Positions 45,501 through 55,084 of a stretch of DNA of 64,000 nucleotides are shown here, one piece after another. The notes below the pieces were generated by a model. That model was not told the DNA's origin and did not search any database. It saw only the letters and a program-made list of their open reading frames with translations. The stretch covers positions 62,001 through 126,000 of the forward strand of contig VXPO01000155.1 of the NCBI GenBank assembly GCA_009839505.1, given 5' to 3'. The stretch's first letter is position 1; each line of letters begins with the position of its first letter. The position numbers and the translations under genes were made by a program. The stretch comes from Gammaproteobacteria bacterium (lineage in GTDB: Bacteria > Pseudomonadota > Gammaproteobacteria > Pseudomonadales > Azotimanducaceae).

Positions 45501-45774
45501 GGACGAGTCGTTGCCGGATGAGCGCTTCGAGATCCTTTCCATCAGTGTCGACGAGGAACTCGACACGGTCGCCGAATTCCAGGTCGACGAGCCGATGCCC
45601 TGGGCGAACTGGCACATCGGACCGAAGAGCGAGATCCTGAAGACTTGGGTGATCCGCGGCTACCCGACCTACCTCCTGGTGGACGGCGAAGGCACGGTAC
45701 TGGCGCGAACCCACGACCTGGACGAGAATCTTACCGCGCTGATCGAGCGCACGGTGAACGGCACGACCGGCTGA
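42535..45774 (+). CDS. DsbD-like thiol:disulfide reductase fused to a C-terminal TlpA-like thioredoxin
   Basis: This is a very long (about 1,079-residue) redox protein. A signal peptide (PLAALLLVVAAHAGVQAA) leads to a DsbD/ScsB-type periplasmic domain with WVVCDDELCVPERAEL. A DsbD membrane domain of eight helices carries the two transfer cysteines in NLMPCVFPILSMKALG and MVATPCTAPFMAGALG. A first thioredoxin domain follows with YFTADWCLSCKANERA (about residue 637). A helical linker of about 200 residues then leads to a second, TlpA-like thioredoxin domain with LLDFWATWCGPCVQSLPKLR (about 975) and the cis-Pro GYPTYLLVDGEG. DsbD is normally about 570-700 residues, so the last 330 are an addition. 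It passes electrons from the cytoplasm to periplasmic thiols. Confidence 0.85.
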   Translation: MQMRPSPNRPWPLAALLLVVAAHAGVQAAEQRTEYSTVDLIAEQTSLPADGGTVTLGLHLEPDSGWHAYWTNPGDAGKEASIRWTLPEGFEAGELQFPAPHVIPFDVFNTYAFDEAILLLADIAVPSLAGGDVELKGRASWVVCDDELCVPERAELNLTLPVGDGALATDNEARFAAARAKQPEAVDWPARFEVVGDRVNIGVALPHAALDPYLFVETRRLVRYDEQSSAETANGLRFSMAAGTRADSIEATRAVLSHQDADGQPHSVLLDITRAEGTLDDAMAAAGTASQASGGGAGAGTTGVTTTVAGVATAMLFGLLGGIILNLMPCVFPILSMKALGLVEMSGADRRTARSSGVFYTIGILVAFAAIAVALIALREAGSAAGWGFQMQLPLVNLGLGLLMVAIGLNLAGVFEFGTRLMGVGQSLTADDAGSEQRKAFFTGLLAVMVATPCTAPFMAGALGYALSQPAVVALAVFLALGLGLALPYLLLSFVPALGRVLPRPGPWMAKLRAVLAFPMFATALWLFWIVGRQLGASSMAVAILAALLLAFGLWAYGQAAGATRRWAWHATALVGAVACVVASVQLEDFRAEPQVAGEVSAGTLGNLELEHFDAERLVGYIEEGQPAFVYFTADWCLSCKANERAALATDAVGEAMTERGIKVVEADWTTEDPVITEWLEMYDRVGVPLYLYFPQGSTPETAAVLPQILLPQIVIDAIDAADTAATVALADWGPVQNYLDLDKVWHEIDDEITASDATDEEKDRRREEERGPHPDIEPAAAAAKAIVALGEHERTVDAAVFLAEQTAETDDVAAGALALMRHAPDHEDWPLLLWNVDFRVGPGENEAVDALFETLAGDSTNAVRRATARYYLASRHIRQVNDIATAPEDREKHREAAFAAAEGLSNDVENEPFRTRRDRDPITLAEAQKNLLNSFGFAVGGALPDVKAATLDGGEESFSAYADQVVLLDFWATWCGPCVQSLPKLRELDESLPDERFEILSISVDEELDTVAEFQVDEPMPWANWHIGPKSEILKTWVIRGYPTYLLVDGEGTVLARTHDLDENLTALIERTVNGTTG

Positions 45775-45805
45775 GAGCCCGAAACGCGGGAGGGGACAAG
45801 CGGCC

Positions 45806-46846
45806 ATGACCAGCTACTTCATTCGCCGCTTCCTGCTCATCGTCCCGACGTTCATCGGCGTCACGATCCTCGTCTTCACGCTCACCCGGCTCGTCCCGGG
45901 CGGACCCATCGAGCGGATGATGAGCGAGGCCAGGCTTGCCGGCGACGAGACCGCGGCCTCCAGCTACGACAGCCAGGGCGGCAGCACGTTGTCCGACGCG
46001 CAACTCGAGGATCTCAAGGCCTACTACGGCTTCGACAAGCCCGTTGTCGTGTCCTACTTCGAGTGGCTGGGCAAGGTGCTGGTGCTCGACCTCGGCCGGT
46101 CGACGCGTTACAGCGACCCCGTCTGGGATACCATCACGGACCGTCTCCCGGTGTCGATCTTCTACGGCATCTGGACACTCATTCTTACCTACGGCGTGTG
46201 CATACCGCTCGGCATGTACAAGGCCATCCGGCACAAAACGGCCTTCGACAACGTGACGTCCGCCGTCATCTTCGCCGGCTACGCCATCCCGAGCTACGTC
46301 GTCGCCCTGCTGCTGTTGACCATCTTCGCCGCCAACCTGGAGTGGTTCCCGCTCGGCGGATTCGTCGGGCCCGACTTCGACGAACTGTCATTGATTGGCA
46401 AAGCCGGCGACCTGTTCATCCATGCGGTGCTGCCCTTGATCGCCTACACGGCGGGCAGCTTCGCGTTCTCGACGATCCTCATGAAGAACTCGCTGATGGA
46501 CAACCTCGCCGCGGAGTACGTGCGAACCGCCGTGGCAAAGGGGATGGACTTCAAGCGCGCCATCTTCGGTCACGCCTTCCGCAACAGCCTGATACCGCTC
46601 GCCACGGGCTTCGGAAACAACATCTCGTTGATCCTCACCGGGTCGTTCCTGATCGAGAAGATCTTCAACATCGACGGTTTCGGCCTGCTCGGCTTCGAGT
46701 CGCTCGTGGAGCGCGACTATCCGGTGGTCATGGGCATTCTCGTGCTGTCGTCGCTGCTGTTCCTCATCGGCAACATCCTGTCCGACATCTGCGTCGCCCT
46801 GGTCGACCCACGGGTCAAGTTCGGCAGCGGAGAAACCAGTCAGTGA
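45806..46846 (+). CDS. Peptide ABC transporter permease, YejB/DppB family
   Basis: This 346-residue inner-membrane permease of the binding-protein-dependent peptide importers opens YFIRRFLLIVPTFIGVTILV. It carries the EAA loop AEYVRTAVAKGMDFKRAIFGHAFRNSLIPL before LTGSFLIEKIFNIDGFGLLG. The long periplasmic insert between helices 1 and 2 (residues about 30-100) and overall match point to YejB rather than OppB. It is the first of five genes forming a complete importer, 31 bases after the DsbD-like gene with a GGAGGGG ribosome site. Substrates of YejABEF-type importers include oligopeptides and peptide-nucleotide antibiotics. Confidence 0.92.
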   Translation: MTSYFIRRFLLIVPTFIGVTILVFTLTRLVPGGPIERMMSEARLAGDETAASSYDSQGGSTLSDAQLEDLKAYYGFDKPVVVSYFEWLGKVLVLDLGRSTRYSDPVWDTITDRLPVSIFYGIWTLILTYGVCIPLGMYKAIRHKTAFDNVTSAVIFAGYAIPSYVVALLLLTIFAANLEWFPLGGFVGPDFDELSLIGKAGDLFIHAVLPLIAYTAGSFAFSTILMKNSLMDNLAAEYVRTAVAKGMDFKRAIFGHAFRNSLIPLATGFGNNISLILTGSFLIEKIFNIDGFGLLGFESLVERDYPVVMGILVLSSLLFLIGNILSDICVALVDPRVKFGSGETSQ

Positions 46847-47973
46847 AGACCGCGACCACAGATTCTCGCCTCGCAGATTCGGCGTCCGGCCGGAGCCCAC
46901 AGCGCCCTAGCCGGCTACGCGAGGGTTTCACAATCAACCCGCAAACCGTCAAGCAGTGGCGGCGGTTCAGGTCGATCAAGCGCGGCTACTACTCCGCCGT
47001 GGCGCTCGTCGTCGCCCTCATCCTGTCGGCCGGTGCGGAACTTCTCGTCAACGGTCGCGCGCTCATCGTGTCCTACGACGGCGAGCTGTACTTCCCCACC
47101 TACGGCGACATCATTCCGGGTAACACCTTCGGCCGGGACTACGAGTACGAGACGGACTATCGAGATCTCAAGGCGTTGTTCAAGGAGCAGGACCGCGGCA
47201 ACTGGGTGTTGATGCCGCCCGTCCCCTACGGCCCGCTGGAGAACGACCTGATACCGGGCTACTTCCCGCCGTACGCACCGTCGTTCGAGTCCGGTCACTA
47301 TCTCGGCACCGACCAGACGGGGCGCGACGTGCTCGCGCGGCTGATCTACGGCTTCCGGATCGCCTTCGCCTTCGCCTTCCTACTGCTGCTGTGCAACTAC
47401 CTCATCGGTATCGCGGTGGGATGCGCCATGGGATTCTGGGGGGGTGTCTTCGACCTGCTGTTCCAGCGCGTGATCGAGATCTGGAACATGGTGCCGAGCC
47501 TCTACGTGATCATGATCGTGACCAGCATCGTCATACCCAACTTCTGGACGCTGGCGGTCGTGATGGTCATCTTCGGCTGGACCCAGATGACCTGGAACAT
47601 GCGCACGTCGACCTACAAGGAGAAGACCCGCGAGTACGTCCTCGCCGCACGCGCCCTCGGCGCATCCAACACCCGCCAGATCGGCAGCCACGTGATCCCC
47701 AACACGATCTCGGTGATCGTCAGTTTCATTCCCTTCTCGATCGCCGGCGGCATCTTCCTACTCACCGCGCTGGACTACCTCGGATTCGGACTGCCACCGC
47801 CGACGCCGAGTTGGGGAGAACTTCTCGCCCAAGGCCAGAACCACATCGTCACGGCACCGTGGATCATCCTCTCGGTGGGTATCTCGATCTCGATCGTGCT
47901 GATCATGGTCAACTACATCGGCGAGGCGGTTCGCGAAGCCTTCGACCCCAAGAAGCACGCCTACTACCAGTAA
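46843..47973 (+). CDS. Peptide ABC transporter permease, YejE/DppC family
   Basis: This 376-residue permease partners the gene before it. A GTG at 46843 overlaps the previous stop (GTGA). The N-terminal region has one helix (AVALVVALILSAGAELLVNG) and a YejE-type periplasmic stretch with YDGELYFPTYGDIIPGNTFG. The motif GHYLGTDQTGRDVLARLIYG follows, then five helices with the EAA loop REYVLAARALGASNTRQIGS and LTALDYLGFGLPPPTPSWGE. Coupled translation suggests equal amounts of both permeases. Confidence 0.92.
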   Translation: MKTATTDSRLADSASGRSPQRPSRLREGFTINPQTVKQWRRFRSIKRGYYSAVALVVALILSAGAELLVNGRALIVSYDGELYFPTYGDIIPGNTFGRDYEYETDYRDLKALFKEQDRGNWVLMPPVPYGPLENDLIPGYFPPYAPSFESGHYLGTDQTGRDVLARLIYGFRIAFAFAFLLLLCNYLIGIAVGCAMGFWGGVFDLLFQRVIEIWNMVPSLYVIMIVTSIVIPNFWTLAVVMVIFGWTQMTWNMRTSTYKEKTREYVLAARALGASNTRQIGSHVIPNTISVIVSFIPFSIAGGIFLLTALDYLGFGLPPPTPSWGELLAQGQNHIVTAPWIILSVGISISIVLIMVNYIGEAVREAFDPKKHAYYQ

Positions 47974-47988
47974 CAGGAGTTGGACGAC

Positions 47989-49923
47989 ATGGACTGCCCA
48001 GCCAAGAACATCGCCGCTCTCGCCTTTGGCGCCCTGCTCACCGCGGGCTGCGGCAGCGAGACAAACATCCACCTCGAACTGGGCACCACGCACGAACCCT
48101 ACGCCCCACCGGAGACTGCCGTGGTGCTGCCCCCCATCGAAGTCAGGGAGGGGGATGGGCTGCCGGACACGCTGCCAGAAGACCTGGTCTGGATCACCAA
48201 CGACGAGGATCCGGTGTTCGCCTCGCCCGATGCCAAGCGCGGCGGCACGTTCCACACCTCGATCTCCGGTTTCCCACTCACCCTGCGTCGGGTCGGGCCG
48301 GACTCCAACGGATCGTTCGCAGGCTTTCTGCGTCCCAACCAATTCGGCCCCATCGCCCTTCATCCGGATACCCGCAGGGCGATCCCCGCGCTGGCCACGC
48401 ATTGGGCCTTCGGTGCCGACGGCCGGAGCATCTACTACCGGCTGAACCCGAAGGCGCGCTGGTCGGACGGCGTCCCGGTCACCGCCGACGACTTCGTGTT
48501 CGCGGTCCAGTTCATGCGTTCCAAGGCAATCGTCGCCCCCTGGTACAACAACTACTACACCGAACGCATCCGCGACCTGAAGCGCTACGACGACCACACC
48601 TACGGCGTCCAGGGGGCGAACGCGATGCCTGGCGCCGAGATGCATGGCAGCTACGGCATCGGCCCCCAACCACGCCACTTCCACGTCCTCAACGAAGACT
48701 GGGTGGCGAACACCAACTGGCAGATCGAACCGAACACGGGACCCTACCAGGTTACCAAGGTCCGCAAGGGCAAGTACCTCGAGATGACCCGCAAGGCCGA
48801 CTGGTGGGGCAACGACCTCAGGTACTTCAAGCACCGCTTCAACCCGGACAAGATCCGGGTCGACGTCATTCGCGACCCCAACGTCGCGTTCCAACATTTC
48901 CTCAAGGGCAACCTGGACACCATGGGCCTAGTGCTTCCCCAGTACTGGCACGACAAGGCGACTGGCGCGGCGTTCGACCGCGGGTACATCGTCAAGTACT
49001 GGTTCTACAACGAACAGCCCGAGGCGTCGGGCATGTACCTGAACATGAGCGACCCGATTCTCGCGGATGAACGCGTGCGTTTCGGTATAGCCCACTCCAT
49101 GGACTTCGAACGCGTCATCACCACCGTGCTGCGCAACGACTACGACAGGCTGTCGACCTTCCAGATCGGCTTCGGCGACTACGACAACAACGACATCCAG
49201 CCGCGCGAGTTCGACCTCGACAAGGCCGACGCCTACTTCGACGCCGCCGGCTTCGAGACCCGCGGCGGCGACGGGATCCGCATCAACGACGCCGGCCAGC
49301 GCCTGTCGTTCCAGGTGACCTACGGATGGCCGCAGCACACCGACAGGCTGGTGGTGCTGCAGGAGGAGGCGCGAAAAGCAGGTCTGGAACTCGTTCTGGA
49401 CCTAAAGGACGGTCCGGGGTCGTTCAAGAAGATGCTGGAGAAGAAACATCAGATCGCGTGGTCCGGCTGGGCCGCGGGGGGACTGGCGCCGGGCTACTGG
49501 GAGCACTTCCACTCGGTAAACGCCAACAAGACGCAGACCAACAACATAACGAATCACGCCAATCCGAGGATGGATCCGCTGATCATGCAGTACCGGGCTT
49601 CCACCAGCCTTGAGGAACGCGTGAGGCTAGCGAGGATTCTCGAACAGATGGTGCACGACTCCGGGGTCGTGGTTCCGACCTTCCGGGTACCCTACACGCG
49701 CGCTGGCGCGTGGCGTTGGGTCAAGCTTCCCGAGTCGCTGGCACCACGCACGTCAGCGTCGATGTTCAGTGCTTTCGCCGACACGGGCGGGTTCTCCGGC
49801 GGCGGCCTGTTCTGGATCGACCTCGAGGAGAAGGAGCGCACCCTCGAGGCCAAGAGCGACGGCGAGAGCTTCGGGCCCACCACGATCGTCAACACGACCT
49901 ATCGGGTCCAGCCGGCAAGCTGA
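47989..49923 (+). CDS. Peptide-binding lipoprotein of the ABC importer (family 5)
   Basis: This 644-residue substrate-binding protein has a lipoprotein signal ([16 protein letters not shown], lipobox LTAGC). The SBP family 5 body includes [20 protein letters not shown] and [20 protein letters not shown], with the YejA-like [20 protein letters not shown] early on. ATG 47989, about nine bases after AGGAG, is preferred to a TTG nine bases upstream. It is the binding component of the importer encoded around it and is only distantly like the orphan YejA-like protein at 22755. Confidence 0.9.
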   Translation: MDCPAKNIAALAFGALLTAGCGSETNIHLELGTTHEPYAPPETAVVLPPIEVREGDGLPDTLPEDLVWITNDEDPVFASPDAKRGGTFHTSISGFPLTLRRVGPDSNGSFAGFLRPNQFGPIALHPDTRRAIPALATHWAFGADGRSIYYRLNPKARWSDGVPVTADDFVFAVQFMRSKAIVAPWYNNYYTERIRDLKRYDDHTYGVQGANAMPGAEMHGSYGIGPQPRHFHVLNEDWVANTNWQIEPNTGPYQVTKVRKGKYLEMTRKADWWGNDLRYFKHRFNPDKIRVDVIRDPNVAFQHFLKGNLDTMGLVLPQYWHDKATGAAFDRGYIVKYWFYNEQPEASGMYLNMSDPILADERVRFGIAHSMDFERVITTVLRNDYDRLSTFQIGFGDYDNNDIQPREFDLDKADAYFDAAGFETRGGDGIRINDAGQRLSFQVTYGWPQHTDRLVVLQEEARKAGLELVLDLKDGPGSFKKMLEKKHQIAWSGWAAGGLAPGYWEHFHSVNANKTQTNNITNHANPRMDPLIMQYRASTSLEERVRLARILEQMVHDSGVVVPTFRVPYTRAGAWRWVKLPESLAPRTSASMFSAFADTGGFSGGGLFWIDLEEKERTLEAKSDGESFGPTTIVNTTYRVQPAS

Positions 49924-49930
49924 GGACGAC

Positions 49931-50907
<977 letters not shown>

Positions 50908-50911
<4 letters not shown>

Positions 50912-51894
50912 GCGACGTGTACGGCGAACCGCTGCTTCGGGTCGACGGACTCACCAAGCACTTCCCGATCCGCGCCGGGATCCTCCTGCGCACCGTCGGC
51001 CAGGTTCACGCCGTGGACGAGGTGTCGTTCCAACTCGATCCCGGGGAGACCCTGGGGCTCGTCGGCGAGTCTGGCTGCGGCAAGAGCACCGTCGGCAAGA
51101 CCCTGCTGCGGCTCTACGAGCCGACCGCCGGCGGCGTGTTCTTCGAAGGCCGGGACATCACCACCATGGGTCGTTCGGAGCTGCGCGCCTTGCGGCGAGA
51201 CATCCAGATCATCCTGCAGGATCCGTCCGAGTCCCTGAACGCCCGACACACCGTCGGCAAGATCATCGAGGAACCCTTCGTCATCCACCGCCTCGGCACC
51301 GCCGATGAGCGTCGCCGCTGGGTTGGCGAGCTGCTCGAGCGGGTGGGCTTGAGCCCCGCCGCCGCCAGCCGCTTTCCCCACGAGTTCTCCGGCGGCCAGC
51401 GCCAACGCATCGGCATCGCCCGCGCCATCGCGCTGCGGCCCAAGCTCATCGTCTGCGACGAGGCGGTCTCCGCCCTCGACGTATCCATCCAGTCGCAGAT
51501 CATCAACCTGCTGCTAGACCTGCAGCGGGAGATGAACCTCGCACTCATCTTCATCGCGCACGATCTCGCCGTGGTCAAGCATGTCTCCGACCGCATCGCG
51601 GTGATGTACCTCGGCGAGGTCGTCGAGACCGCGACGGCCAAGGACATCTATGCCGCACCGCGTCATCCCTACACCCAAGCGTTGATCTCCGCGATCCCCA
51701 TGCCGGACCCCACCGCCGACCGCGACCGCATCGTCCTAGTCGGCGACGTACCCTCCCCCATCGACCCACCGAGCGGCTGCCGGTTCCACACCCGCTGCCG
51801 CTACGCCCGCGAGGACTGCCGTCAGAGGAAGCCGGAGGTCGAGTCGGTGGGGAACGGAGCCTCGGTGGCTTGCCACTATTGGCGGGGGTTGTAA
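50908..51894 (+). CDS. Peptide ABC transporter ATPase, OppF/DppF family
   Basis: This 328-residue partner ATPase has Walker [22 protein letters not shown]-loop IQIILQDPSESLNARHTVG, signature EFSGGQRQRIGIARAI and Walker B LIVCDEAVSALDVSIQSQI. The C-terminal PPSGCRFHTRCRYAREDC carries the Opp-type cysteines. The ATG overlaps the oppD-like stop (ATGA). It is the last gene of the importer operon; a block of hairpin repeats follows. Confidence 0.93.
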
Positions 51895-51922
51895 GTCCGC
51901 TCCGGGGTGTCTGAACAAGCCG

Positions 51923-52055
51923 TAGGGGCGACCCTTGTGGTCGCCCGTCTTGGCCCAATCGACACCTTCCGGTGACTGGCAGGGTCGGCGTGGCTGGGCC
52001 GGAGGCGAACCCCGGGGCACAGCGAAGCGCCGGGGACGGCTTTGCGGCGCTACGG
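51923..52055 (+). repeat. Two intergenic hairpin repeats
   Basis: The first (51923-51954) is TAGGGGCGACC-CTTGT-GGTCGCCC plus GTCTTGGC, with a perfect 8-bp stem. It shares 16 identical bases with the repeat at 31845-31860. The second (about 51992-52055) reads GGCTGGGCCGGAGGCG, then a stem CCCCGG/CCGGGG, then TTTGCGGCGCTACGG. It resembles the repeat unit at 62837 (GGCTGGGGCCGGACGCCG ... TTGGCGGCGCTAGC). They fill most of the gap between the importer and amine dehydrogenase operons. Confidence 0.5.
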
Positions 52056-52159
52056 GCCGCAATCATCGCTCGATTACGTCTTCTGGTCTCACGCACCTTG
52101 CCGTCCTGCGCGCAACCCGACACACTCAGGTGATCCACACGGTCCCGGTATCGACCGCC

Positions 52160-53263
52160 ATGCTCCAATCCCTCCTCCGTTGCACGGCCACCGGCGCCGT
52201 CTGTCTGTTCGCCAGCGCCGCTTCCGGTGCCGGCGTCGAGACGGAGACCGTGTCCGCTGCGGAGTTGGGACCTGCCGCACCCACGTGGTTCGTCGTCAAG
52301 GCCGGTCTCGGTTCGGCCTACGTGTTCGATGCAGCCGATGGAGAGATGATCGGCACGCTGTCGCTCACCCCCTGGACACCCACCCTGCGGCGCCACGCCG
52401 AGCGCGGCGAGATTTACGCGGCCGAAACGCACTACGCACGCCGCCTCGACGGCGAGCGTACGGACGTCCTGCGCATCTACGCACACGCCACGTTGTCGCC
52501 GGTGGGGGAGATCCCGGTGCCGGAGAAGATCGCCGCCCTGCACGACCACTACCTCGCGGTTCTAGAGGACGGTCGCTACGTGACGGTGTACAACCTGACG
52601 CCGGCGCAGTCGGTGTCGGTGGTGGATGTGGAGAACCGCCGTTTCGTCGGCGAGATTTCCACCCCAGGATGCGCGCTCACGCTTCCGGCGGGCGAGCGCG
52701 GCTTCCTGATGATCTGCGGCGACGGCACGCTGCAGTGGATCGGCCTCGATGAGAGCGGTGCCGAGGTGGCGCGTGTCCGCACCGATGTCTTCTTCTCCGT
52801 CGAGGACGATCCGCTGTTCGACCAGCCAACCCCGACGACGGCGGGCTGGCAGTTTCTCAGCTTCGGTGGTCTGACCATGGAAGCCGTGGTCGAAGACGGC
52901 CAGATCGTGATCGGCGAGTCGTGGTCGATTCTGGGCGACGGGGACGACGGCTGGCGCCCGGGCGGTAGCCAACCCCTTGCGTTCCATGCCAGCCATGACC
53001 TGTTGCTCGTACTGATGCACCAGGGAGGCGTCGATACGCAGGACGAAGACGGCACCGAAGCCTGGCTAGTCGACCGCGGCAGCCAGCGGCGCATCGGCCG
53101 GATCACCTTCGAGGCTCCGGCCTCGGGACTGTTGGTGGTGGAAGGCGACGAGCCGTTGCTCCTCGCAGGCGTCGGCGGCAGCGTCCACGTCTACGAACCG
53201 GCAACCGGTCGCCGGGTACGTGTTGTCCAGACCGGGCGCGGCGGCTCGCTATTGCGCTATTGA
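52160..53263 (+). CDS. mauB: Quinoprotein amine dehydrogenase, large (beta-propeller) subunit
   Basis: This is the heavy subunit of a tryptophan-tryptophylquinone amine dehydrogenase (methylamine or aralkylamine type), 367 residues, periplasmic. A signal peptide (ATGAVCLFASAASGAGVE) is followed by a seven-bladed propeller pattern with WFVVKAGLGSAYVFDAADGE, DVLRIYAHATLSPVGEIPVP, CALTLPAGERGFLMICGDGT and LLVLMHQGGVDTQDEDGTEA, the last typical of MauB/AauB. ATG 52160 is chosen; a GTG 30 bases upstream is possible. It heads the operon B-E-D-A-cytochrome. Whether the substrate is methylamine or an aromatic amine cannot be told. Confidence 0.88.
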   Translation: MLQSLLRCTATGAVCLFASAASGAGVETETVSAAELGPAAPTWFVVKAGLGSAYVFDAADGEMIGTLSLTPWTPTLRRHAERGEIYAAETHYARRLDGERTDVLRIYAHATLSPVGEIPVPEKIAALHDHYLAVLEDGRYVTVYNLTPAQSVSVVDVENRRFVGEISTPGCALTLPAGERGFLMICGDGTLQWIGLDESGAEVARVRTDVFFSVEDDPLFDQPTPTTAGWQFLSFGGLTMEAVVEDGQIVIGESWSILGDGDDGWRPGGSQPLAFHASHDLLLVLMHQGGVDTQDEDGTEAWLVDRGSQRRIGRITFEAPASGLLVVEGDEPLLLAGVGGSVHVYEPATGRRVRVVQTGRGGSLLRY

Positions 53264-53265
53264 GC

Positions 53266-53808
53266 ATGGACGGTTCACCGATACTTGCCGCCGCGGCGGG
53301 GTTCGCGCTCCTGCTGGGCACCGCTTCCTGGCAGAAGCTCAACGGACTTGTCGAGTTCCGCGAGCTGTTGGCGGACTACCGGTTGGTTCCCGCGGTGCTG
53401 CTTCGGCCTGCGGCGCTGGTCATCGTCATCGCGGAAGCTGCGCTCGCGGCAGCCTGGATCGTCGCACCATGGCATGTCGGAGTCGCCGGTGTCGCTGGCG
53501 TGGGCACGACGATCCTGATGGCTGCCTACGGTGGGGGGATTGCCGCCAACCTGGTGCGCGGCCGGTCGTGGATCGACTGCGGCTGCGGTGGCGGCGAGCA
53601 ACTGTCCTGGGTCCTGGTGGCTCGCAATGCCGTGCTCGCCATGTTCGCGCTCGCACCCCTCGCGATCGCGGACTCAGGACGCCCGACATGGTCGGATCTG
53701 GCGGTGTCGGCACCGGTCTTCGCGGTGGCCACGCTGCTCTATCTAGCAACGCGCACGCTGCTTCTGAACACCGCGGCCATGGCATCGCTTGGTGGCGCGC
53801 GACGATGA
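53266..53808 (+). CDS. mauE: MauE-like membrane protein for amine dehydrogenase maturation
   Basis: This 180-residue polytopic protein has about four to five helices (ILAAAAGFALLLGTASWQKL, LRPAALVIVIAEAALAAAWI, VLVARNAVLAMFALAPLAIA). It has the conserved cysteine pair in SWIDCGCGGGEQLSW, as in MauE/DoxX-related methylamine utilisation proteins. MauE is needed, with MauD, for formation of the disulfide-rich small subunit. It starts two bases after the large-subunit stop and overlaps mauD by four bases. Confidence 0.87.
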   Translation: MDGSPILAAAAGFALLLGTASWQKLNGLVEFRELLADYRLVPAVLLRPAALVIVIAEAALAAAWIVAPWHVGVAGVAGVGTTILMAAYGGGIAANLVRGRSWIDCGCGGGEQLSWVLVARNAVLAMFALAPLAIADSGRPTWSDLAVSAPVFAVATLLYLATRTLLLNTAAMASLGGARR

Positions 53809-54458
53809 CCGCGGCTCTGGTCGTCGACATTCTGCTGTGGCTGCTCGTCGGTCTGCTGACCATCGCTGTTCTCGCGCTGGCCCGCCAGGTGGGCGTACTG
53901 AGCCAACGGGTTGCGCCCGCCGGGGCGCTCACTCCCACCACGGGACCGAAAGTCGGTGAACTCACCGACGCGCTGGAAATGGACGACCTGGCAGGATCGC
54001 GAATCACCATCGGAGGCACAGAGTCCGAACGAGGTGCCCTGGTGCTGTTCGTTTCGCCGACCTGCCCGGTGTGCAAGGCCCTGCTACCGGCGGCGAAGTC
54101 GTTGGCGAATACCGAGAAACTTAATCTCGTCTTCGCCAGCGACGGTTTCGAGCCAGCCCGTCACCGCGCTTTCGCCAACGATGCCGGCATCGGCGCATAT
54201 CCCTATGTCATCTCGCAGGAACTTGGCCTACGCTACGGTGTCAGCCGGTTGCCTTTCGCGGTTCTCATCGGCGCCGACGGCGTGCTGCGAGGACGTGGGT
54301 TGGTGAACACACGGGAGCACTTGGAGAGTCTCGTCGAGTCGTGGCATGCCGGTGTCGCAAGCCTGCAGGACTACCTCCGCGACGCCCAGCCTGTTGGCCA
54401 GTTCGACCCCGGGGTCGACGCCGTCCGGAACTCCGGCTTGAAGGAGGAGGCTTCGTGA
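53805..54458 (+). CDS. mauD: MauD-like thioredoxin-fold protein
   Basis: This 217-residue membrane-anchored protein has one N-terminal helix (VVDILLWLLVGLLTIAVLAL) and a periplasmic thioredoxin-like domain with the active site FVSPTCPVCKALLPAAKSLA and the cis-Pro loop YGVSRLPFAVLIGADG. In methylamine utilisation MauD works as a disulfide-handling factor for the small subunit, which carries many cysteines. The ATG at 53805 overlaps mauE (ATGA) and its stop overlaps mauA (GTGA). Confidence 0.9.
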   Translation: MTAALVVDILLWLLVGLLTIAVLALARQVGVLSQRVAPAGALTPTTGPKVGELTDALEMDDLAGSRITIGGTESERGALVLFVSPTCPVCKALLPAAKSLANTEKLNLVFASDGFEPARHRAFANDAGIGAYPYVISQELGLRYGVSRLPFAVLIGADGVLRGRGLVNTREHLESLVESWHAGVASLQDYLRDAQPVGQFDPGVDAVRNSGLKEEAS

Positions 54459-55084
54459 GCGACGCCATGCCAACGACGCTTGGCCGATGGTTCGACAAGG
54501 CGACGGGACGCGCCACCCATGGACTCGCCCAGCGCACTTCACGCCGCGGCTTTCTCGGCCGCGTCGGCATCCTGATCACCGGTGCGGGTGCCTTGCCCCT
54601 GTTGCCGGTGTCGCGCGCCTTCGGCGCCGAAGGCGACGAGGAATCCGAGGGCGACGATGCGGGGGTAGAGCGTTTGCGCGAGTTCGGCGATCCCAAGTCC
54701 TGCGACTACTGGCGCTATTGTGCTCTGGGGGGTGCGCTCTGCTCCTGCTGCGGTGGCGGCCCGAGCAGTTGTCCACCCGGCGCCGAGCCGTCGCCCATCA
54801 CCTGGATCGGCACCTGCCGCAATCCCGTGGACGGCAAGCAGTACCTGATCTCCTACAACGACTGCTGCGGCAAGGAGGTCTGTCCGCGTTGTTTCTGCCA
54901 CCGCACGGAAGGTGCCAAACCGGTGTACTTCCCGAGCAAGAGCAACAACGTGCTGTGGTGCTTCGGCGTCCACAGCAACGCCTACCACTGCACCGTCGCG
55001 GCAGTGATCGGCGAGGCACCGCCGGAGGCGACCTTGGACGAGGATTCACGGACCGACTCCGAGGAGGCGGCCACCGAGCAATGA
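54455..55084 (+). CDS. mauA: Quinoprotein amine dehydrogenase, small subunit with TTQ tryptophans
   Basis: This 209-residue light subunit carries the cofactor. A twin-arginine signal (QRTSRRGFLGRVGIL) exports it folded. The mature part is cysteine-rich (CDYWRYCALGGALCSCCGGG, YNDCCGKEVCPRCFCH). By alignment with Paracoccus MADH from memory, the two TTQ tryptophans are W117 (ITWIGTC) and W168 (NVLWCFG), and the essential Asp is D136 (NDCCG). The start GTG at 54455 is preceded by AAGGAGGAGG. The acidic C-terminal tail after AVIGEAPP is longer than in characterised MADH. TTQ formation in Paracoccus needs the di-heme enzyme MauG, which is not in this window. Confidence 0.93.
   Translation: MSDAMPTTLGRWFDKATGRATHGLAQRTSRRGFLGRVGILITGAGALPLLPVSRAFGAEGDEESEGDDAGVERLREFGDPKSCDYWRYCALGGALCSCCGGGPSSCPPGAEPSPITWIGTCRNPVDGKQYLISYNDCCGKEVCPRCFCHRTEGAKPVYFPSKSNNVLWCFGVHSNAYHCTVAAVIGEAPPEATLDEDSRTDSEEAATEQ

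Noticed and set aside
46063..47973. 636-codon open frame covering the YejE gene
   Set aside because: Its first 260 residues are antiphase to yejB and Arg/His-rich; real similarity starts at the GTG at 46843 that overlaps the yejB stop.
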